The notes under the pieces: generated by a model
What the model saw: only the letters and a program-made list of their open reading frames with translations
Database searches by the model: none
Told to the model about the DNA's origin: nothing
Program-made: the position numbers and the translations under genes
Assembly (NCBI GenBank): GCA_947466965.1
Contig: CANIFU010000012.1
Location: 1-52,780 of the forward strand
Direction: 5' to 3'
Source of the DNA: Bacteroidota bacterium
GTDB taxonomy: Bacteria; Bacteroidota; Bacteroidia; 2-12-FULL-35-15
DNA: 52,780 nt
Part shown: positions 47,450 through 52,780 of the stretch, one piece after another
Layout of the letters: each line of letters begins with the position of its first letter
Numbering within the stretch: position 1 is the first letter of the stretch

Positions 47450-47455
47450 GGGCAC

Positions 47456-47755
47456 GATTTTGTGTATTCTTTATTTTTTAGACGAGGGGGCGAAAGAATG
47501 GTTGCCTCTGAGAATTTATTTTTTTATTGTCTGATTGATCAAAAAGAATTCATAATCTCTGCTGTCGTTTCACAATTCTAGATCATATCTTTTTATTTTT
47601 TATAACTGGCTCACTAGTAATTGCAAAGTCACACCCTTCTAATCCTTTTCATAGACTCTTTACACGCCCAGCTCCCACACTATATTTTTGGTGTGATGCC
47701 AAATGAACGGACCAATAATGGATAGTTTTAAATCATTATTTATGGGAATAGTAAT
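47456..47755. other. Intergenic stretch upstream of porP
   Basis: These 300 nt hold no supported gene. No TAnnTTTG box is visible on the minus strand before porP, so a promoter of another type, possibly one read by the neighbouring ECF sigma factor, is conceivable. CACAC/GTGTG around a T-rich loop near 47675-47695 is a weak inverted repeat only. Confidence 0.35.
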
Positions 47756-47789
47756 AAAAAAATGCAGTTCAATTGAACTGCATTTTTTT
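47756..47789. terminator. Terminator after the sigma/anti-sigma pair
   Basis: ATGCAGTTCAATTGAACTGCAT is a perfect palindrome with seven A residues before and seven T residues after in total arm context. It lies 24 nt beyond the stop codon of the membrane partner gene and separates this pair from porP. Confidence 0.88.
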
Positions 47790-47812
47790 AAGAAATATTG
47801 TGTTATATTTTT

Positions 47813-48496
47813 TTATTTCTGCAAGGTGTCGTTCTTCAAAAGTTCTTTTTGTTTAAGGATACTATCCGCATTTAGATTCAATAGTCCACTTAATCCGATA
47901 TTGTTACTTCCTTTTTTTACTGCCGCTTTCTTTGTGCTTTCTTTCTCTTTTGTTTCCCGCACAATACCTTTTGAGGAATCGATCATGTCACCAAAAATGG
48001 GTTCATTTCCCATAACTGTAACCTTTTGATTTTTTGGAAAATCAGTATCTTGTGCGGATATATTTTGTTTCTTTTCTTTTTTTCTTTTTTCAGGAAGCGA
48101 TTTTGTATTAACATCACCTGAAATTACATTTGTTTTCGATTCGGTTACTATAGTTATTACTTCTGGTGTTGTAACGACTATCGACGCAGCCGCGGAAATT
48201 GTTGTTGCAATTGAATCAGTGGTCTTTTCTATAGACATTTCGATTGGTGCAACAGTTGTTTCAACTGTTTTTTTCGAAGAATTTATTCCCTTGTAAATCA
48301 AAAATCCACCAACTAGAACAACTGCTCCAATAATTAAAGCAATCTTGTAGGATCCTTTTGGAGCAATCGATGTAGGTGAAGCATCTAACATCCGCTCCAT
48401 CCGCGCCCAGTCACCGGAATCATGCTTAGCATCATAATTGCTTAAGGTGTCTTTTATGGTAGTATCGAGTTTACTGGGAGAGTTGTTGTTTTCCAT
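47813..48496 (-). CDS. Probable membrane anti-sigma or sigma-linked protein
   Basis: This 227-residue protein has a cytoplasmic N-terminus (1-49, with SGDWARMERMLDASP), one transmembrane helix (about 51-69, YKIALIIGAVVLVGGFLIY) and a long threonine/lysine-rich periplasmic part with low-complexity stretches. It overlaps the ECF sigma gene by 26 nt, so the two are translationally linked. This topology and position fit an anti-sigma factor or its equivalent. I do not see the zinc-binding HxxxCxxC motif of ZAS anti-sigma factors. The family is not recognised. Confidence 0.7.
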   Translation of the reverse strand: MENNNSPSKLDTTIKDTLSNYDAKHDSGDWARMERMLDASPTSIAPKGSYKIALIIGAVVLVGGFLIYKGINSSKKTVETTVAPIEMSIEKTTDSIATTISAAASIVVTTPEVITIVTESKTNVISGDVNTKSLPEKRKKEKKQNISAQDTDFPKNQKVTVMGNEPIFGDMIDSSKGIVRETKEKESTKKAAVKKGSNNIGLSGLLNLNADSILKQKELLKNDTLQK

Positions 48497-49052
48497 TTAC
48501 TGTTGGTTTAATATGATGCATTAAATTTTTTCTCAAATTAAATTTTGCTTTCGACAAATTTGATTTAGATGTTCCTTCACTAATATCAAGCAGTGCGGCA
48601 ATTTCTTTGTGTGTGTGTTCTTCAATCACATATAAGTTAAAAACAGTTCGGTAAGCAGGGGTTAATTCCTGAACAGCTCTTAAAATTACTTCTTTATCAA
48701 TTCGTAACTCCAGTTCATTGTCTTCCATCTCCTCGGCAACACTTGTTGCTTTTTCGTTGGCGTAAACTGTGCTAACAATCAAATAATTCTGTTTGTTTTT
48801 TCTCAGATGATCAATGGCTGTATTCACCATTATTCGTCTAATCCAGCCTTCAAAAGATCCATTTGCTTTGAAATTCTTTAAGTTTTCAAACACTTTCATA
48901 AATCCTTCATGGAGAATATCTTTAGCCTCATCGTTACTTTTGGAGTAGCGCAAACAAATGCCTAACATCTTACTGTAAAAATTTTCGTACAATACCTTTT
49001 GGCTTGCACGATCATTTCTTAAACAACCTTTAATGATGTCGGTTTCATTCAT
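48471..49052 (-). CDS. ECF-type RNA polymerase sigma factor
   Basis: This 193-residue sigma-70 family protein has region 2 (about 24-92, with FYSKMLGICLRYSKSNDEAKDILHEGFMKVF and GWIRRIMVNTAIDHLRK). Region 4 (about 122-180) shows LTPAYRTVFNLYVIEEHTHKEIA and the helix-turn-helix AALLDISEGTSKSNLSKAK. Regions 1 and 3 are absent, as in ECF factors. It directs RNA polymerase to a specific promoter set. The overlapping membrane partner and nearby porP suggest envelope or T9SS control, like SigP in Porphyromonas; this is inference. An inverted repeat lies 33 nt upstream. Confidence 0.93.
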   Translation of the reverse strand: MNETDIIKGCLRNDRASQKVLYENFYSKMLGICLRYSKSNDEAKDILHEGFMKVFENLKNFKANGSFEGWIRRIMVNTAIDHLRKNKQNYLIVSTVYANEKATSVAEEMEDNELELRIDKEVILRAVQELTPAYRTVFNLYVIEEHTHKEIAALLDISEGTSKSNLSKAKFNLRKNLMHHIKPTVNGKQQLSQ

Positions 49053-49084
49053 ATATTGAGAAATTCATAAGCTAAAGACATTTC

Positions 49085-49110
49085 CCTTTTACGCAATATG
49101 ACGTAAAAGG
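49085..49110. promoter_or_regulatory. Inverted repeat upstream of the ECF sigma gene
   Basis: CCTTTTACG (49085-49093) and CGTAAAAGG (49102-49110) are perfect 9-bp arms with an 8-nt spacer (CAATATGA). The site begins 33 nt before the sigma start codon. It could be an operator or a leader hairpin; no T-run follows it. Confidence 0.5.
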
Positions 49111-49241
49111 TTTTAAAGGGTTGCCTCACACTAATTTTTTTAAAACATCATTCGGTTGAACAGAATAACACCTAAAAAAAACTAGATTTTGCTTTTTTAT
49201 TAATTAGTCGTATACAAAAAAGGGTTTGAATGGCCGACTGT

Positions 49242-51746
49242 CTATTTCCTTTTTTTGGGTCCACGCATGGCTTCTGCTGTTAAGGGATTTTCGGGCCAGT
49301 GATGTTTTGGATATCTTGAAAGCAGATCTTTTCTAACTTCAAAATATGTTTTATTCCAAAAACTTTTTAAATCCTGTGTAATCTGAACAGGTTTATAACC
49401 AGGTGAAAGCAGGTGCAGTACTATTTTATTCATACCTTCATTCACCGTTGGTGTTTCAAACAAGCCGAACACTTCCTGTAAACGCACCGCCATTTCTATT
49501 TTACTGCCATCGTTAAAATAGTTTAGCTTGATCATAGATCCTGTTGGCACTTCCATTTTTGAAGGAGCAAGTTTATCAATTCTCTGTGAAAGTTCCCAGG
49601 GTAAAATAGAATGCAGGATCTGTGTAAAATCCAATTTCTGTAATTCGGTGAGTTTGTTTGTCTTTAAAAGATAAGGTGAAAGCCATTCTTCGAGGGTTTC
49701 TAATAAATGCTCATTGGAAATATCCGGCCAGTTGTCGTTTGTCCGCCATGCGCGTAAACTTAAAACACGTGCTTGAAGATCTTCCTGAGTATCACTCCAA
49801 TTCAAGATCTTTAATCCGTTTTCCCGAATCACATTACAAATGACCTGGATACGTTGGGCATCATCGATCTTTTCTAATGCTTTGGTTTCCAATATCAGAT
49901 TACCCACCCGTTTTTCAATGATACCAACCACCATTCCTCTTTGTTTGTCCCAGCTAACTGATTGCCGCTCTTCCGCGAGTTCAAAAAGATCGTTTGAATC
50001 GAAAGCGGCAGCTAAAAAGATCTTTCCTTCGTTTGCTCCCGCGTCCAGATGAGCAACAGCCAGCCATTCTTCTTTAGCAAGTGCATCCGTTTCATTTAGT
50101 TTTACGATCCGTCCATTTGCAAGACGATAACGTAATCCCGTTTTGTCGATGCGCTTTGCAATACGCTCAGGGTAAGCGGTAGCAAGGAGTTTCCCGATTT
50201 TAAAAACATCCGGTGCGCTGTTATCGGGTTCTATTTTTAGGAGTTTTCTCCAGTATTGTGCAAGACGTTCTATTCTGTCAAGTACTTTTTTGTCCGCATT
50301 TACTCTTTCGCCTGTTCTGAATTTCCGCAGCAATTCTATCCGTAAAGAAAGATCGGCACCTGTTTCTTTTGAGAGTGGATCACGTTCTTCTAATATTGAT
50401 GCGATATCAGTTGCGAGTGCTTTGAAATTTTCTTTCGGGTTATTTTTTTCAAAGTGTGTCGCTTCAATGAGCATGTGTGCCAAACGAGGATGAGTGGGCA
50501 TTTGTAACATCTCTTTTCCACGAGCTGTAATTTTATTATTTTGTAAAGCACCTAATTGAGTCAATAATTCTTTTGCTTGTGATACAGCAGCAACAGGTGG
50601 AGGTGTTAACCAAAGTAATTCGTTAATGTTCTGAATGCCCCATTGACCCAGTTCTAACATTAAAGGTGCGAGATCAGCTTCTAAAATTTCCGGTTTACGA
50701 TTGGAGATAAGATGGATGTGTGAACCTTCGCTCCAGAGTCTGTAACAAGTTCCCGGACCTAATCTTCCTGCTCTTCCAGTTCTTTGGTCGGCTGCATCTT
50801 TTGTAACTTTTATTGTTTCTAATCGGGTTAATCCTGTTTGAATATCAAAACGGGGTGATCGAGCAAAACCGCTATCGATTACTACTGTAATGCCTTCTAT
50901 TGTCAGCGATGTTTCCGCTATAGAAGTTGCCAATACTGCTTTCCGTTTTCCTTGTGGATGAGGCAGAATGGCTTCTTGTTGTTTCTGTTGTGATAGATCA
51001 CCATACAAAGGTTGCACACATATTTCAGCGTTGTCTTCTTCCAGCATTTGTTGTGTCCTCAGAATTTCTCCGGCACCAGGCAAGAAAGCAAGAATATCTC
51101 CACTATTTTCCCGAAGCGCTTTTTTGATGGCGTTTGCCATTCGCAAATGCAAGTATATTTTATCGTCCGTATTTAAATACTGAATACTCACCGGATATTG
51201 TCTGCCTTCAGAAGTTAAAATCGGAGCGTTGTTTAACAATGAAGAAAGTTTGGCACCATCTAATGTTGCAGACATAATTAAAATACGCAGATCGTTTCGT
51301 AAAACTTGTTGCACTTGATAACACAAGGCAAGAGCCAGATCGGCATTTAAACTTCGTTCATGAAATTCATCAAAAATAATCAGTCCGACATTGTCTAGTG
51401 CATTGTCATTTTGCAACATGCGTGTTAAAATTCCTTCGGTAACGACTTCTATTTTTGTGTTTTTAGAAATTTTATTTTCAAAGCGGATACGGTAACCAAT
51501 TGTTTCTCCGATAGATTCATGTAATAAAGAAGCCATTCGGTTTGCTACGGAGCGGGTGGCTAATCGTCGGGGTTCGAGCATAATTATTTTTTTGTCTCCC
51601 AACCACTTTTCATTCAAAAGTTGAATGGGAAGCACTGTCGATTTCCCCGCACCTGGAGGTGCTTGTAAAATAATTACAGGCTCTTTTTCAAGAGTTGTTT
51701 TTAAAAGGGGAATTATTTCGTTTATAGGAAAATCGTAGCGCGACAT
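49242..51746 (-). CDS. hrpB: ATP-dependent helicase HrpB
   Basis: This 834-residue protein starts at ATG 51746 (MSRYDFPINEIIPLL). A TTG three codons upstream lies in the -7 promoter box and is rejected. Helicase motifs are in order: I (QAPPGAGKST, about 31-40), II (DEFHERS, the DEAH-box variant), III (MSATLDG), V (TSIAETSLTIEG) and VI (QRTGRAGRLGPG). The C-terminal HrpB region ends with RYPKHHWPENPLTAEAMRGPKKR, typical of the family. It is a DEAH-type RNA helicase whose physiological target is not well defined. It is transcribed alone. Confidence 0.95.
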   Translation of the reverse strand: MSRYDFPINEIIPLLKTTLEKEPVIILQAPPGAGKSTVLPIQLLNEKWLGDKKIIMLEPRRLATRSVANRMASLLHESIGETIGYRIRFENKISKNTKIEVVTEGILTRMLQNDNALDNVGLIIFDEFHERSLNADLALALCYQVQQVLRNDLRILIMSATLDGAKLSSLLNNAPILTSEGRQYPVSIQYLNTDDKIYLHLRMANAIKKALRENSGDILAFLPGAGEILRTQQMLEEDNAEICVQPLYGDLSQQKQQEAILPHPQGKRKAVLATSIAETSLTIEGITVVIDSGFARSPRFDIQTGLTRLETIKVTKDAADQRTGRAGRLGPGTCYRLWSEGSHIHLISNRKPEILEADLAPLMLELGQWGIQNINELLWLTPPPVAAVSQAKELLTQLGALQNNKITARGKEMLQMPTHPRLAHMLIEATHFEKNNPKENFKALATDIASILEERDPLSKETGADLSLRIELLRKFRTGERVNADKKVLDRIERLAQYWRKLLKIEPDNSAPDVFKIGKLLATAYPERIAKRIDKTGLRYRLANGRIVKLNETDALAKEEWLAVAHLDAGANEGKIFLAAAFDSNDLFELAEERQSVSWDKQRGMVVGIIEKRVGNLILETKALEKIDDAQRIQVICNVIRENGLKILNWSDTQEDLQARVLSLRAWRTNDNWPDISNEHLLETLEEWLSPYLLKTNKLTELQKLDFTQILHSILPWELSQRIDKLAPSKMEVPTGSMIKLNYFNDGSKIEMAVRLQEVFGLFETPTVNEGMNKIVLHLLSPGYKPVQITQDLKSFWNKTYFEVRKDLLSRYPKHHWPENPLTAEAMRGPKKRK

Positions 51747-51752
51747 TAGATG

Positions 51753-51760
51753 CAAAAGTA
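51753..51760 (-). promoter_or_regulatory. Candidate -7 box for hrpB
   Basis: The minus strand reads TACTTTTG, a TAnnTTTG match, ending 6 nt before the ATG at 51746. The predicted start is about 3 nt before the ATG. No -33 TTTG is visible. Confidence 0.4.
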
Positions 51761-52060
51761 CTATAAATAAGTATTAGAAGGTTGAAGTGCATATTCTATA
51801 AATTTAGATTTTTTACTGTGGGAACATTCATCTATTTTCGCGCAACGTTTGCGAAATCAAAGCTGTTGTTATCTGATGAAATAATGCTTGATTCAAGTAA
51901 TTATTTTAGTTGCGAATAGCAATTCGAAAAAAAGAATAGGATTTCTTTTCTAGCAAAATGGTTTCAAAATAAACATAAATGCCTTTTAGATGTTCAACCT
52001 TAAATTCAATGATTGTTTTTAATCAAATGGCATTGTTAATTGTTATTCTATTTTAGCCTT
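51761..52060. other. Intergenic stretch between hrpB and the glycosyltransferase gene
   Basis: These 300 nt separate divergent genes. I see no gene or RNA. On the plus strand TATTTTAG (52049-52056) is one base from the -7 consensus and ends 4 nt before the ATG at 52061, without a clear -33 element. Confidence 0.3.
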
Positions 52061-52744
52061 ATGAGTAAAAAAGTTGAAACAAATTCAATTGAAACAAAAT
52101 TGATTGTTGAAAATTCACCATTTTTTTCTGTGATCATACCCACCTATAATCGAAAGGCAACTATAACAAGGGCGCTAAACTCACTTGTTTTGCAAACCGA
52201 AACCGATTGGGAAGCAATTGTTGTAGATGACGGAAGTACGGATAATACATATGCCGAATTGCGTCCGTTTTTGGATCAGTTTAAAAAAATAAAATATCTG
52301 AAACAGAAAAATAAAGGGGCTGCTGGATCAAAAAATACTGGGATTCAGCATGCGAAAGGAACGTTCTTTACTTTTTTGGATTCAGATGATGAGTATGAAC
52401 CCACACATTTAGCATCCAGAAAAAAAATTATTATTGAAAACCCTGGGGTTCAATTTATATCAGGTGGATTAAAAATTATTGGAAGTCCTTTTGTTCCAGA
52501 TCGCTTTGATGCGACAAAGCAGATCCACATCGACAAATGTGAAATTGGTGGTACTTTTTTTATTGACAAGCAGTTGTTGTATTCCTTAAAAGGATTTAAT
52601 GATATTCTGTTGGGAGAGGATTCAGATTTATTCGACAGAGTGCTAATTGCGGGTGTTCTGATGATCAAAACAAATTTGCCTACATATATTTATCATCGCG
52701 ATACTGAAGGATCAGTAACCAACCTTCTTTTGACTGTAAGTTAA
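52061..52744 (+). CDS. Family 2 glycosyltransferase
   Basis: This 227-residue protein starts at ATG 52061; an upstream TTG start at 52040 is less likely. It has the GT-A fold of family 2: FFSVIIPTYNRKATITRALNSL, the nucleotide-binding DDGSTDNTYAE, NKGAAGSKNTGIQHAKG, and the metal-binding motif FLDSDDE (Asp-x-Asp type). The late GEDSDLFDR segment fits the catalytic-base region. It is short for the family but ends at a genuine stop codon. It transfers a sugar to an unknown acceptor, probably for envelope polysaccharide. Any partner genes lie beyond the right edge. Confidence 0.9.
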   Translation: MSKKVETNSIETKLIVENSPFFSVIIPTYNRKATITRALNSLVLQTETDWEAIVVDDGSTDNTYAELRPFLDQFKKIKYLKQKNKGAAGSKNTGIQHAKGTFFTFLDSDDEYEPTHLASRKKIIIENPGVQFISGGLKIIGSPFVPDRFDATKQIHIDKCEIGGTFFIDKQLLYSLKGFNDILLGEDSDLFDRVLIAGVLMIKTNLPTYIYHRDTEGSVTNLLLTVS

Positions 52745-52780
52745 TCGGTTCAATGTTTTTTTGTCTTCAATTTCTTTGGA

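Overview
The window comes from an aerobic member of the Bacteroidota. The sequence is AT-rich. It carries a complete actABCDEF alternative complex III locus followed by cytochrome oxidase genes, a type IX secretion cargo with a C-terminal sorting domain, a PorP/SprF protein, promoter boxes of the Bacteroidota type (TTTG, about 20 nt, TAnnTTTG), and few Shine-Dalgarno sequences. I see no rRNA, tRNA, CRISPR array, prophage or intact insertion sequence. A finer taxonomic placement is not possible from this window alone.

Layout. 1-4560: repeat elements, dprA, a TonB-dependent receptor paired with 3-hydroxyanthranilate dioxygenase, then an inverted copy of the repeat and a leftover dprA 3' end. 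4591-8396: a DUF5808 protein, a TauE/SafE exporter, an ABC-F ATPase and a small outer-membrane-like protein, all on the minus strand. 8760-20404: one long minus-strand respiratory operon, actA-B-C-D-E-F-coxB-coxA, with a candidate promoter near 20490 and a terminator at 8706-8739. It encodes electron flow from quinol through alternative complex III to a heme-copper oxidase; oxidase subunits III and IV are not here. 20714-23627 (plus strand): a SPOR-domain protein, a T9SS cargo and a lipoprotein. 23702-28373: the rimP-nusA-infB operon (minus) with a consensus promoter and a terminator-like hairpin in its leader. 28755-34934: a small membrane protein, a protein of about 21 MORN-type repeats, an OmpA-type lipoprotein, an oligopeptide-type binding lipoprotein and exonuclease III. 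35037-38588: a very large probable outer-membrane protein. 38627-46097: rlmF, nrdA, nrdB, a DUF3109 protein and glycyl-tRNA synthetase. 46493-49052: PorP/SprF plus an ECF sigma factor overlapping a probable membrane anti-sigma partner. 49242-52744: HrpB helicase and a family 2 glycosyltransferase.

The genes are mainly housekeeping, respiratory and cell-envelope functions. The less ordinary signals are the hairpin in the rimP leader, an ABC-F protein in which both halves of one composite ATP site are degenerate, promoter boxes directly against four start codons (suggesting leaderless mRNAs), the duplicated dprA end beside inverted REP-like elements, and the large uncharacterised surface proteins. 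I did not find a clear new multi-gene system.
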